Origin: Ophioderma brevispina
Lineage: Eukaryota > Echinodermata > Ophiuroidea > Amphilepidida > Ophiodermatidae
Reading direction: 5' to 3'
Assembly (NCBI GenBank): GCA_023653785.1
Contig: JAMKCH010014236.1
Coordinates: forward strand, 1-64,000
Length of the DNA: 64,000 bases
This document shows, one piece after another, positions 1-10,567 of this stretch (within the stretch, counting starts at the first letter, position 1; each line of letters begins with the position of its first letter). The notes under the pieces were generated by a model, which did not search any database, was not told the DNA's origin, and worked only from the letters and a program-made list of their open reading frames with translations. Made by a program: the position numbers and the translations under genes.

Positions 1-172
1 ATACCAAATTTTCCAAATATTCAGAATCATGACATATTTCCTTTAAGTTTCAGCTATACTTTCAATCAATTTATGTTACACATTCCCAAAAAATCAGGGA
101 ACAAGTGCAATTTGATTTGTTCCCTGCTTTGTCATATTTTAAGGAGCACATGTAAAAGTGATTGACAGTTAA

Positions 173-525
173 AGGTGCAACGAGAGATTTTTGGGGCACC
201 CAAATATTGTGTCATAATAGCAATTTCATATAGACTAGACACTCAATAGATTTAATACCTTGTATTTGGCTACAGAAATGCCTTAAAAGAAAGGAACACA
301 GCGATTCTGATTTGCTTATATTTCAATATAAAACATAGGCTGAATTTCGTATTTGCTCCTATACGAAATTAGAAATTTCAAAAATTTTTGTACCAAAGAA
401 ACATTTCTCAGCTTAAGAGTCCTTTCAGATGGGGTTATTTTTGATGGAAAGCTTTACATCAGGGCAGAAATCAGTACTTTCGATTTTTTTAGGACACCTG
501 ATATGTGAAATCTCTTGTTGCACCT
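173..525. mobile_element. TTAA-flanked inverted-repeat element, family M1, copy 1
   Basis: The terminal inverted repeats are AGGTGCAACGAGAGATTT on the left and its near-exact reverse complement on the right. TTAA flanks both ends (169-172 and 526-529). The element is about 353 bp with no coding potential. Related copies are at 537-2064 (interrupted), 24111-24459 and 50066-50413. It is a non-autonomous MITE-like DNA element. TTAA target sites are known for piggyBac-type transposases, but the ends here begin AG rather than the usual CCC, so I do not assign a superfamily. Confidence 0.85.
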
Positions 526-687
526 TTAAAAGTCACAGTGTAACAAGAGATTTCAGAGTATCAATAATTTCTGTCATATATGTAGAGGTTTCATATATGG
601 ATTAGACATTCAATAAATTACTTGGTTTTGACTAGAAATGTCTTAAATGTGAAAACAAAGGGTGATTTTATATGCTTATGATTCAAT

Positions 688-1854
688 CCAGAGGGTGTTT
701 TGAATCAACCCCATAATGCATTGCAATGTGCCTATACCATACTGTACTAAACACATGTCAGTACTTGGGGGTAAAAAGTGTTCCAAAAGCTTAAGCAGCA
801 CCAGACTCTTCATGATCATGCTAAAAATTCCTTAAGTACTAATATTTTGTGGGCTAAAATGAGTGTAAAAGTCAGGGTTTTTATGTGTTAAGAAAAGGAT
901 TTTTGTGGGATCACATGACCCTATTAAGGTAGGATTATCGGCTACGACTTCGTGCCCAGATCTTGTTGAAATTCTCATGAAATGTTGGTATTGGTGAAAG
1001 AAACATATGCGCCAAATTTTAATTTTTCCAAAAAGGCGTTTTAGAGATATGTCACGTAATGCGTTTTCAAATTCCCATAGACTTTGTACAGGGGCTGATT
1101 TTGGCAGTATAGAAAATTACCAAAATGGGGCAATTTTGTGAAAAAATACACATTTTATTTCAATTATTTCTCAAGTAATTGATGTTTGTTTTTAATGGTT
1201 AAAGAAATATCAAAAATCCATACAATTTTTTATTTTTATGTGTGTCATCAAAAACAAAGAACAGGTGGTCGCAACAACACTTTTTTGTTGAAGTATTTCT
1301 AGAAATACTGAAGTATCCACTTTTCATACTTTTTCCTAGAAGAACTACAACTCCTTTGAGGATAAGGTGTCTTTGACAAGGAAATCAAATTTAGAAAATT
1401 CTCATGGTTAGACATTTTACAGATTGAGTGTTTCTATTTGAATAGGTGTTTTTAATTTTCCCTAATTTTTTTCCCTAAAATATTTTTTTCTAAAGAATTA
1501 AACACTTGATTCAAAAAAGCCAACGTGAGATTTTAGGTATTTTGATTATACACACACCCCTAAGTTTCAGCTTAAAAGCACCTTCCATTTAGGCTGGGAA
1601 ACATTATTTATTGTAAAAATTAGGGAATTTTAAAAAAATAAATAAAAACACTAAAACAAATCATGCAGTCTTGAATCTGCAAAATAAATGTGAAGGAGAG
1701 TTCAATCCTTATCATAGTCAAGTTTGGACTAAATTGATTCAGGGGTTTGATTTTATGGTTATTTTTCTGTAAGACCATTTTATCCGATGATCCTACCTTA
1801 AAGTGGAAATTCCCAAAACTGGTGCATTGTGAGATTGACTCAATACACCCTCTG
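688..1854. mobile_element. hAT-like non-autonomous element nested in the M1 copy
   Basis: The ends are CAGAGGGTGTTTTGAATC on the left and the reverse complement of CAGAGGGTGTATTGAGTC on the right. The flanking octamer GATTCAAT is present exactly on both sides (680-687 and 1855-1862). An 8-bp target duplication and ends starting CAG are typical of hAT transposons. No transposase is encoded. A 295-bp copy lies at 43990-44284, so the extra length here comes from a further insertion at 928-1797. Confidence 0.8.
928..1797. mobile_element. 870-bp TTAA-flanked element nested in the hAT-like element
   Basis: It begins GGTAGGATTATCGG and ends with the near reverse complement CCGATGATCCTACC. TTAA is present on both sides (924-927 and 1798-1801). 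Removing it restores colinearity of its host with the copy at 43990-44284. AT-rich and without a meaningful reading frame, it is the innermost layer of a three-level nest. I saw no second copy in the window. Confidence 0.75.
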
Positions 1855-2068
1855 GATTCAATATGTTTTATATTGAATCCAGAGGGTGAATTTCCTATTT
1901 ACAATAGGAAATTAGAATTTTCACAATTTCTGTACCAAAAAGAAATAATTCTCAGGTTAGTTCTTTCAGATGGGGATATTTTTGATAGAAAGCTTTACAT
2001 CACTATAAAAATAAGAATTTTAACATTTTTAGGGTCCTGTTACGTGAAATCTCTCATTACATCTTTAA

Positions 2069-2387
2069 AGGTGCTTGTTCCGATTTATGTCTATTGTGTT
2101 CTCTACTTGATATAAGAGCCTGGCACTTGCACATACGCCCCATCAAGGGAAACAACCTTGCGGTTTGATGGTAGAAGCAAAGCCCTATTCAACACTGTGC
2201 TAATATTGGTTAACCATAAATTTGGCATTTTTTTTGTTTTATCTTGGCAATGAAATGGATTTGAGAGCTCAAATTTCACGACAACACAATGAGAAAAATA
2301 CGGCCTTTCATCTGATATCAAAAATTGATACTACTTCCGGGTGGGTAAATGCAGGGGGGGTCCCAAAGACGATTAGGACACGCACCT
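2069..2387. mobile_element. TTAA-flanked element, family E, copy 1
   Basis: The left end is AGGTGCTTGTTCCGATTT and the right end is the inverse of AGGTGCGTGTCCTAATC, flanked by TTAA (2065-2068, 2388-2391). The left TTAA is also the right TTAA of the preceding M1 copy. Family members are at 11810-12146 and 29871-30201, with partial copies at about 22846-23010 and 44620-44737. Short open frames inside it recur in the other copies and are not genes. Confidence 0.85.
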
Positions 2388-3349
2388 TTAAGGTCTTCAT
2401 AAGGCAAAAAAAAAATGGCCAATAACAGCAGCACCAGTACTACTTAATTTGTTTTAAGCTGCATACATGTGCTTGATACAACATTACAATATCTAAAGGC
2501 GACGAGTTTTGGTTCACAAAAACGAGGTATTTGTAACGGGATGGGTAACAAAAGAAGCCTGCAAAAATATCTATGTTAGGACAATTTTTATTAGAACACA
2601 ATTACACCTATCATCATGTACCGTTTTATGTTCAGAAAATTACAATAATAGAAATAATGTTAGTACCGTAATGCATATATTGACAGGCAGGGTGGATTCA
2701 AGTAATCAACCACCACATTTCATGGCATTAATCAAGATATTTTTTTTGTTCATCTGGCTGCAGGTACCCGTAATAATTTAAGGCCCCAAGAGGCATGTTA
2801 TTCACCACTCACCATATCCCAGGACATCATTTATTTCATTTATAACACCACTCAAATGTCAAAACACTGGGCAGTCACCCAGCATTCATTCAGGACATTA
2901 TTTGGTCCATATAACACATATTTTACACACAAAATACACATCATACATGCCCACATATGTTGTATTTAGATTTCGGTTTTGTGGGTATGTCTGTCTATCG
3001 TCTGTCTATCTGTTGGTGAGTGGGACCCTTTTTTCCTTCCAACAAAATGTGCTGTAAAATGCCTCTCGGATGGGCTGGAGCAGCCCATCCATGCGGAAAA
3101 TATTTAATCTGTTACATTTAACTGTACAGTATTTTGAAAGGAAAAAGGTTTCAACATTGTTTCACAACATTTGGCATGAGGAAGAAGGTGGACCTTTGAC
3201 CAATCAACCTTCTAAAGATCTTGCAAGGCGGATTGCTAGTAGTTACTAACATGGCATAAGTGGAATACCGAGTTGGAGCCTCATTAGCCTGTTTGTAAAC
3301 CCTTTTTATTACACAGGCTCTCATTAGTAACACATAGATATCCTTATAG

Positions 3350-3500
3350 TTCTGTGCCCACCCACGAACCGGCTGTACCGTCCCACAATGTTTTTTGATT
3401 GGTTTATATCTTCAAGACCTACTGATTCAGGATCTGCATGATGCCACTGCAGCACCCTTGAGCATTTTGAAATATCCACGATGGCGCCAACAGGCGTCAC
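3350..3500 (+). repeat. Dispersed repeat J, copy 1
   Basis: This stretch is the reverse complement of 9390-9535. Both carry the run about a dinucleotide-poor segment with CTACTGATTCA, GATCTGCATGATGCC, ACTGCAGCACCCTTGAGC and ATTTTGAAATAT, next to a CAAGATGGCGGCC-type sequence. It is an interspersed repeat of unknown class, and I did not see its ends. Confidence 0.7.
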
Positions 3501-3844
3501 GACATATAAAGGCCATATTATACAGCTCCCTGCGATAATATAAGGACCGTCTTGGTGGGCTTGGCTCGTTTTAGGGGTCAACGACGTAATCATCATCAAT
3601 ATCAACACCAGCAATCCTTTGTTATATTGAAATTCAAGATGGCGCCAAAAGGCTGACACAATGCCCACCACAACATACAGAACGTAATCTTCAGCATTTG
3701 GAGTAGCTTACATGCATACTTACATACATGCATACAACTAGCATTTATGATGCGCGTTCCCCAAAGGCTCAAGGCGCTCCAATAAAAGAAATGGAAAATG
3801 AGAAATAAATATAACATAATGAAAAACAAATCAATTAGGAAACA

Positions 3845-4735
3845 AGTGGTGGCTTAAGGCCTTTAAAGGCATTTACAGATACTGACTGCCTAATGTGAAC
3901 AGGAAGGTTGTTACATAACTGACGCACAAACGTAAAACTTTTATCGCCCAGCTTTTACTTGAGTCTTGGATAAATCAACCGGTAGGCGATCTTTGACGAC
4001 CTAAGTTCTTTGGGAACATGTAACTTGAACAGTTGCAAGATATCAGGAGCAATGCCATTAAGAGACTTAAAAACATATTAAAAGCAATTAAAAGAAATTC
4101 TCTTGTTCACAGGAAGCCAAGAAGAGATTTAAGCAAATGTTGTGGGTCTGCTGTCTATTTACAGTAAAACAAGTCTCGCAGCCCAATTTTGTAGGCGCTG
4201 AAGACGAAGAAGAGTATACGACGTTGGTAGCGAAGAAGTAAACCATTGCAATAATCGATGCGAGAAAGTATAAGAGAGCGTACAGCACGATGGCAAGTGT
4301 CTTTATTAATGTATCTGCGAATGCGCAAGATGTTCCGAAGATGGTAGATGATTGTACGACCACATTAGTGATGTGTGATTCCATGTCCTGGTGATAAAAG
4401 TAGGCCCAAGATTGCGTATGTTTGAGATGTTAATGTGAGGAGTTTCAATAGGACAGTGTTATATCAGGAAGGAGCGTTTTGTGTAGGAGGTGCAGCAACA
4501 AAGAACTCGGTTTAGATCATTGAGTTTTAATTTGTTGACATTCATAATATCTTGAGTCCTTTATGAAGGTTGAATGAACAGTCAGTGCATTTTTCCAATC
4601 ATGAGGATCTGTTGGTCAAAGGAACATAAAGTTGAGTATCATCTGTGTACACATGATAGCTGACATCCATGGTACGGGCAATAGCTCCACCAACTGTTAA
4701 TGTGTAAATACTGTAGCCTATGGGGCCGACTACCC
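3845..4735 (-). pseudogene. Non-LTR retrotransposon remnant (reverse transcriptase to ORF2 C-terminus)
   Basis: Read on the minus strand with frame changes, this gives a recognisable series of reverse transcriptase motifs. Near 4730 a GP...YSIYT segment (the usual PQGS.LGPLLF.IY region) is followed by VYTDDTQLY near 4655, the polymerase catalytic box with a threonine in the usual alanine place. Further on come YHLRNILRIRRYINKD and ILSRIDYCNGLL near 4260-4330, then LQRLQNWAARLV, SSWLPVNKRISF, VFKSLNGIAPDILQLF and KLGDKSFTFVRQLCNNLP near 3900-4200. This order is typical of CR1/L2/Jockey-type ORF2 proteins. Several stops and at least two frame shifts make it dead. The endonuclease end is absent, so the copy is 5'-truncated. 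It shows little similarity to the second remnant at 5570-6117. Confidence 0.85.
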
Positions 4736-4739
4736 AGAG

Positions 4740-5560
4740 CCTGTGGCAAAACCAAAATGGGCAGTATTGGTTCAAGACAGATAGCCTGCTATGGTCCCAC
4801 GGCTAGTCCAGCCTTGAAAAGATCACGACTGGAACCAGTCCAAAGTGTTCCTGAAAACACCAATGCGCTTGAGTGAAATGAGAATGTGAGATTTTTTGGT
4901 TTTAAGTAGATTTTTGGGTGGGCAAAAAATGTCATGTCTTAGTTTACATGAAACCCTTCTGTCTATATAGCATAACAAAGGTGCTGAATGCTATTAAATT
5001 CCAAAATGGCCGTCGACCATATACTAGAAGACGTATATATATGAAGAACCGATTGAGGGTTCAGGGGCCTCTTCTATTCTGATCGTGGTCACAACCACAA
5101 TGATTTCAAATAGATCCAGCAGGCGGACGGGTACAAGCTGGCTGCTTCAATGCATTCCGCAAGGTCCTTGTTTGTGCATTGTTGACGCCAACCGTGGAAG
5201 ACCAGCCGATGTTCCATCGTCACCTAGCACACAACCACAGCTAGTGTCTGAACTGCGTCAGGTAGCCCCACTTCTGCCTGAAAACTTTAGGATCGCCAGT
5301 TATGATTCTCAAATCTGTGAGGTATCGCCATTAAAGCCATGAGGAGTCCGCTCCACGTGGGAGATGCCTCACAGGTCAATACATGGCTTGACTAGCACGT
5401 CTTTCTTTGCAAGGCGACTCTCGAACTCCTTAGAGACTGCTTAAAGGGGTTGGACTTGTTTACGAAACTCTCTCTGGATTTAAGGCTCGTTGGCAGCAGG
5501 TCTCTGTCTCAGCCATGGGTACTTCACATTTAGATACTTGCAGCTACGCTTCTTGCATGC
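4740..5560. other. No recognisable gene; unassigned open frame at 5085-5342
   Basis: A plus-strand frame of 85 residues lies at 5085-5342. Its composition (rich in Pro, Ser and Arg) resembles no family I know. The minus strand of the same interval shows short Arg/Lys-rich stretches, such as PWLRQRPAANEP near 5490, that may be the C-terminal end of the adjacent non-LTR element. I do not support a gene here. Confidence 0.3.
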
Positions 5561-5569
5561 TCGCTACAC

Positions 5570-6117
5570 TACGACGGAATGTCTGGTGGAGCAATTCCTG
5601 ACTAGGATGTATAAGTTCTACGTTGGTGTTGGACGAAGATCTGTGAAAGGTGGCGGACGACATCTGTGATAAGCCGGCAGGGCAGCAGTTAATTGCTGAT
5701 CAAAAGTTGGTGTGGGTTGATCTTTCCATTACAGGGCAAGTGCGTCGATTTTAGGGTATGGGGCGAGCCACCCCATCTTGTGCCAGTTGAGTTTGTTCAA
5801 GATTTTAATGCGTGAACTACTTTACTCTTCTTATTGATGTGGGTCTTCTAAGAGAGAGTGCGGTCCAAGGTAACTCGTAGGTAGACGGGGTAATCAACAG
5901 TGCTCCAGGGTGTACCAGACCAGGTTAATTAAGCTGAATGTTTTGGATTCCCGGTTGCGTAGAGTGGAAAGCCACACTGGGTTTGGAGGTGATTTGGCAC
6001 GAAGGTGGTTGTCTCGTAGTAAGGAGTGAGTTCATCCCAGGCTTTGGAGAGTCTCTCTTCAAAAGCTGTTGAATTGAGTTCAGTGGGCACTAAGTGTACA
6101 TGTTGATAGTGTGTCAA
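5570..6117 (-). pseudogene. Second non-LTR retrotransposon remnant (post-catalytic ORF2 region)
   Basis: On the minus strand, AFEERLSKAWDELTPYYE (about 6030-6090) is followed by NHLQTQ, then VTLDRTLS.KTHI near 5850, ILNKLNWHKMGW near 5800, PTPT near 5650 and SGIAPPD near 5590. This order (helical segment after the YADD box, then YLGVTLDRTLS, then the KL.GT.WGA region, then the AGIAPP.IRR region) is characteristic of the endonuclease/reverse transcriptase proteins of Jockey/RTE-like retrotransposons. The catalytic YADD box should lie just above 6117 but is not readable. Stops and frame shifts occur throughout. It differs clearly from the CR1/L2-like remnant at 3845-4735. Confidence 0.75.
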
Positions 6118-6582
6118 CTGTAATCAAACCCTAACTTATCTGGGTGTATGATGGAAGGTTAGAATTTTAAGTGACTTAATATATTGATTATACCAAAGCC
6201 CTCAATCTGAAGTACTCAATTAAATGTTGAACCCAATTGTCCACTTATTCTCAGGTTCTTCCTCTTCGCCCCATTCTTCGCTTCCTCAGCAGCCGTGCTC
6301 GTTCCATCTATTTTGACAGTACCTATCTATTGCACGTCACACAAAAAGCTAAAAATAGTGCAAGCAACGCTGCAGAAGAGCATCTCGCATTTTACTGTGG
6401 AACATGGAGGACCAGTGTACATCCACAATGAATCGTTTCTGTACTTTGCGGTGTGGTGGAACAATACCTTGGTGATGTCACGGCGTAAGCGACTTGTTGT
6501 TCGTCTTTGAGCCAACCATGTTTGCATGGAGTACCAAGCGGGTTTGGGGTCCTCATTTATGATGCCTTCCAAAAGTACATAC

Positions 6583-6752
6583 CTGTAAATGCCACGCTTG
6601 AATTCTCTGCGAAGCTTGTGTAGTTGGTGGCACGGCTTTTAGCTTCGATGATGTTGAAACTTTTGACAACCATATAATCATATCGTGACGTCAGGACATT
6701 GTCCCCCATTTGGCTTTGGTCCCATAGCCCAGCGGCAACAATGTAGTAGCTT
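6583..6752 (-). CDS. Candidate internal exon of an unidentified gene
   Basis: A stop-free 170-nt segment is bounded by a plausible acceptor (gatatgtcatttcag, exon starting 6752) and a good donor (ACAG|gtatgt, exon ending 6583). It reads SYYIVAAGLWDQSQMGDN near its start and ends NYTSFAENSSVAFTG, with two N-glycosylation-type sequons (NYT, NSS). That suggests an extracellular or secreted protein. Phase is 2 in, 1 out. I do not recognise the family. No matching neighbouring exon is convincing: minus-strand open frames at 6327-6572 and 6869-7081 are possible but lack clear splice sites. It lies downstream of the large minus-strand gene's stop, so it would belong to a separate gene. Confidence 0.35.
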
Positions 6753-7139
6753 CTGAAATGACATATCCATTGAGCGCATCGAAGTGCCGAGCTTACTCAA
6801 GTTTCAGCTTTAATACGACCCTTTAATAAACCTTTAATGCATTTGCTTTGCCAATCCCCCCATGTGAGCTACGGTATCGCAAACAGACAAGCATGCAGCG
6901 ACGAGCAGTGGTGGGCACATCTGGCATGCTTCTTGGTTGCTCCAATGTCCTCATGGTACGTGGAGCTGGTACCTTCCATCAAGAGCTGACAAGTGGAGAT
7001 ACTGAGAATGATAGAGAGTACAACGTAAGATGAAAACACAGTGATCACAATTATTTGATGCAACTGATCCCTTGATTTCAATAGCTACGACTTGTTGGGG
7101 CATGATCCCCCCCCAACCATCAGCCTCTTAGTGACTGGT

Positions 7140-7165
7140 TTGAGGGGGGGGGGGGGGGGGGGGGA
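7140..7165. repeat. Homopolymer G tract
   Basis: An uninterrupted run of about 24 guanines follows a short C run (about 7107). C and G runs of this kind recur at the junctions of several short elements in the window. The length is probably unreliable. Confidence 0.9.
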
Positions 7166-7918
7166 TCAGTTCGCTGTATGAAAACAACCCCCATGTGACT
7201 TATAGATGACAAGGCTGGAGTCTGTCACTACAGTTCTGTGCGTAATTTGTAGTATTGTGAGCATGGGTAGGTTCTTCCACTTGATCTAACAGCTGTTGGC
7301 AAATAGGGGTCAGATATCTGATATTTCCTGTTCACAGTTAGCAAGTAAGGCACGACCCCCTGTAGGTGGAGAGGGGTATTTGGGCCGAGTTGGTGACACA
7401 CGACTCTGCTGTGACCAGCCAAAGCACTTCTAGTAACACCCTGATGAGTAATCGATATGCGGTCTAATACAAGATACGGGAGTCTCAGAAAAAACGTCTA
7501 TCCTCTCTAGAAACGGCCATTTTGGCTTACTAACCAATTTACCTTGTTTTAGTTTATATTAGGAACTATATACTCTTGCACATATGGTGAAAACAAGAAG
7601 AAAAAAACCCGGTGAAAAAATAACCAAAAATGACTATCCCTAAAATGATGCAAACCTACTTGTCCACGACCACCAATAGCAGAGAACGTCACTTTAATTC
7701 TTCATGATTTGGAATAAGTTCCTCACGTGTAATTTAATTTGATCAATGTAATGCCTAAAAAGCACCTAAACAACTGCACTAAGTTTGTTTTACGGTATTA
7801 AGTGACCTCAATCCCCTCACCCGCCTCCCTCATAATGGAGATATGAATTTGAGAAGCGCCACTTCCAATAATGGTATGGGCATAAACTCATACAAGACTA
7901 TTCTACTGAAAACGGCTC

Positions 7919-8281
7919 TTGGGTAACGGACCATCGTTCACCGAGAATGGGTATAAACTTTTTCCGTCCTGTAGGGTTCCCAGTAAGATGGAACTAACGG
8001 GAACAGAGAAAAAAATCTGGAGAATGGCAAAGGACTATAAAGAGTCGTCCAAGGAGAGAGATATGGTCGTCAAAGAACAGGACGATCAGCAGCACAAATA
8101 TGCTGCAGTGCGTTGGCGAATGACAATAACTCGAAACCCAGCCAGCAACGGCACCTTGAAATTTGAGAGGATTATGTATGGCAGGAGGTCTAAACATTTT
8201 TATGTCGGGGACATTTTCATCCCATGGTTTCCTCTGCTAAGGCTAGCCGTGGGGAAAAGTAAGGTTTTGCATCATTTTTAG
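7919..8281 (+). CDS. Unidentified open frame, 120 codons
   Basis: This is one of the longer plus-strand frames outside repeats. It encodes a charged stretch (TEKKIWRMAKDYKESSKERD) then a less charged end. No family is recognised. The antisense frame is strongly hydrophobic, which often happens opposite charged sequence. I see no clear promoter, splice or polyadenylation context, and a chance frame is quite possible. Confidence 0.15.
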   Translation: MGNGPSFTENGYKLFPSCRVPSKMELTGTEKKIWRMAKDYKESSKERDMVVKEQDDQQHKYAAVRWRMTITRNPASNGTLKFERIMYGRRSKHFYVGDIFIPWFPLLRLAVGKSKVLHHF

Positions 8282-9059
8282 GGAAATACTCATTGTTTAG
8301 TACTACAATTTTTTGAATTAAAAAAAGAAAAAGTTAATTTTAATAATATATAGCTAAAACAAGATAAAAATTGATTAGGTAAGCAAAAATGGCCCATTGT
8401 CGGAGCGGTGGTATACGGTCTTTCCTGAGACACCCTGTACACGTCTGCGTGACTCAATTTGCCATGGTTTCAGAAAGCCATCGGACGAAATACTGTACAG
8501 GCCCGGGGCTTGGCAAGGAATTATCCAAAAGCAATAGCGCATCCGTCGACAACGATGACCTCTGGCGTTGCAAAGTTCGGATGATGTTCAACCTGAAGTT
8601 TTCAAGTTAGACTTCGGCTTTGTTATACGCATGGCACCACTATATAGAACATTGATGTGGGTATTGGAGCCAACTCATAACGAAAAATGTCTTTCACATC
8701 TATGTCACGGGATGTAAGTAAACCCAACACCCTGGAGAAGATGAGTTATGTGTCAAAGGTAGAAGCAGATCCTATCTTGACCCGTTTCTTACTGACAGCC
8801 ATTGTAACCACTTCATTTGTCAAGGAACTGTAGAAACCTTCAAGCCATATAAATATGGTCGCTATTATATTGCAGCAGCCATTTTGTGTCCATAATGCTT
8901 ATTTAAAATCGGGATTTTTATTAAAAATATTTTCAGAATATGTATGAACCAAATACTTATATTTGAGAAACAAATAAACACACCAATTTAGCTCGTCTTC
9001 CTCATTCAAAACCCCCCAAAACATTGTATGCTCGATTACATATTTTGGCGTGCATCCTG

Positions 9060-9535
9060 GCGGCCATATTGGATTCTAGTCAGAGAGATATGTTTCAACT
9101 TCCAAGGTTGGAAAAATATGCATTCATTAACCCTAAAACCTAACGATAAATACCAAAGTTGTTCTCATAGTTGGACCTGAGATACGACGTTTTTGTATGT
9201 CGTAGAGGCTATTTTGGCGGCCATTTTGAATTTCAATGTAAACAAAATATTTCAAATGAAGGAAAATTTTTAAAAAATGAATTCGTTGACACCTAAAACC
9301 CAGAAAAAAGCACCAAAATCAACCTCATAACAGCTCAAGGAGCTGAGATATGGCCTTTTATATGTCGTGGAGGCCATCTTGGCGGCCATCTTGAATATTT
9401 CAAAATGCTCAAGGGTGCTGCAGTGGCATCATGCAGATCTTGAATCAGTAGGTCTTGAAGAAATAGAAACCATCAAAAAACATTGTGTGGACGGTACATC
9501 CAGGTCAAACCAAATATCTAGGTTTCGGCACTAGA
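9060..9535. repeat. GGCGGCCATnTTG-type interspersed repeat, including repeat J copy 2
   Basis: There are three successive occurrences of GGCGGCCATATTGGA / GGCGGCCATTTTGAAT / GGCGGCCATCTTGAAT, each followed by similar AT-rich sequence and a 'gagatatggcc' type phrase. The units look like diverged tandem copies of about 150 bases. The last part (9390-9535) is the inverted copy of 3350-3500. It ends just short of the stop codon of the minus-strand gene at 9544, so it lies in its 3' untranslated or flanking DNA. Confidence 0.6.
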
Positions 9536-9543
9536 CTATTAAA

Positions 9544-9767
9544 TCAATCGCCATCATCCAAAGGCAAGTCATCAGATTCCATCAATCTATGATAGGCTTC
9601 TTGATTGTCCTTCCTTACACACAAGGTGATCCCAGACGTGTAAGCCGCTGGTATGCGTACATGGCAATGCATAAACCAGTCCGTAAGTTCTTTCTCGTAG
9701 ACAGCATCTTCTTCACCAGAATTGTTTCTGGATGGCGGGTCTTCTAGCAGCATGTTGACAGCTTGAC
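9544..9767 (-). CDS. Exon F (last coding exon) of the large minus-strand gene
   Basis: The acceptor is ttatgtgttaatag|GTCAAGC at 9768/9767. It continues exon E in phase: exon E ends TTA G and this exon begins GT CAA GCT, giving ...DVLGQAVNMLLEDPP. It encodes 73 residues and a TGA at 9544-9546. The end contains WFMHCHVRIPAAYTSGITL followed by CVRKDNQEAYHRLMES and an acidic tail LPLDDGD. The first third is acidic and Ser/Asn-rich, probably a loop. A possible AATAAA in the transcript lies about 625 bases downstream (TTTATT at about 8915 on the plus strand). The protein family is conserved-looking but I cannot name it. Confidence 0.85.
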
Positions 9768-10140
9768 CTATTAACACATAAGACAAATATAAAATTCACA
9801 GGAAAATAAGCATTTTGGGAAATAATCTTTCAGTGAAAAGAAAAATACAGCATTCCCCGGAACGCTTGTGTCGCCTGCCATCACAGTTTTCCAACAAGGG
9901 TCGCAGTCTGGTATGCGAGTTCACATAGGGGTCATCTTGACACCACGTGTGCCTTGGGCCAGTGGTCCTTTTGACCAAGTATGAAGCATAAGTCCGCCTT
10001 TAACTTACTGCACAGTACACACTGAGCCATTTCCAGTGCAGTTACTACAGAATAGGTCTTTCAAAGTACTCAGACCAGTTTTATTAAGAGTACAATGTCA
10101 TGTTTCCTCAGCAGTACCTGCCTTTGTGACTACTCTGAAG

Positions 10141-10160
10141 TTACCTAAAAAGGTAACTTT
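10141..10160. repeat. Short perfect hairpin 5' of the SINE
   Basis: AGTTACCT-AAAA-AGGTAACT forms an 8-bp stem with a 4-base loop immediately before the SINE start. It may be chance or a remnant of the insertion site. Confidence 0.5.
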
Positions 10161-10560
10161 GGGAGAGCGTGGCCTAGCGGTTAGGGTGCTTGCCGTGCGC
10201 AAATTTTAACCAAAAATCCCGGGTTTGAATCCCGGTGGGGTCACTTGCTTGGATTTATTCGGGTGCTCAATTCTGGATTTAATCTGTATATGAGCTATTG
10301 ATTAATTACAGAATACCGCTCTCCTCCATGGTTCACTTCGAATTGGGCAAATGAATCATGAAAGCATCCCGTCCTTCGGAGGGGACGTTAAGCCGACGGT
10401 CCCGTGTACAGAGAGTCACAACTGACAGTACATGTACATCGCAGTCAGTATCGAATAAGAGTAGGGTGTAAACCCCTGATTGTTCCAATCCGCCCCCAGT
10501 CTCAAAAAAGTGGGGCCATGTTAGGAGCCTCCGTATCATAGATACATGCGGCCCCGGATC
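10161..10560 (+). mobile_element. tRNA-derived SINE 1
   Basis: The 5' end looks like a tRNA gene with an A box TGGCCTAGCGG (10170-10180) and a B box GGTTTGAATCC (10222-10232), then a CCCGG stem. The acceptor stem does not pair and there is no clean anticodon arm, so it is not a functional tRNA. Further down, CCTTCGGAGGGGACG with TTAAGCC and GGTCCCGTGTACAGAGAGTC resembles a central domain shared by many invertebrate SINEs. The 3' end is not defined because a TTAA element starts at 10568. Orientation is plus, inside the intron between exons F and E of the minus-strand gene. Confidence 0.8.
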
Positions 10561-10567
10561 AGCTTAA

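Larger units (their letters stand above)
537..2064. mobile_element. Family M1 element, copy 2, split by nested insertions
   Basis: The left end (AGTGTAACAAGAGATTT) and right end (GTGAAATCTCTCATTACATCT, then TTAA at 2065-2068) match family M1. The interior matches copy 1 only for roughly the first 150 and last 200 bases. The middle (688-1854) is a different element with its own 8-bp target duplication. The left flank is not a clean TTAA: seven bases separate it from the TTAA of the previous copy. Confidence 0.75.

Noticed and set aside
1747..2115. 122-codon plus-strand frame
   Set aside because: It runs across the junctions of three nested elements; the frame is accidental.
7228..7422. Minus-strand frame with HSRVVCHQLG, resembling the core of a scavenger-receptor cysteine-rich domain
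   Set aside because: Only about eight residues match. The rest lacks the cysteine pattern and WG.VC.D..W motif, and no splice frame supports it.
10160..10240. Functional tRNA gene
   Set aside because: A and B boxes are present but the acceptor and anticodon stems do not form. The body continues as a SINE.
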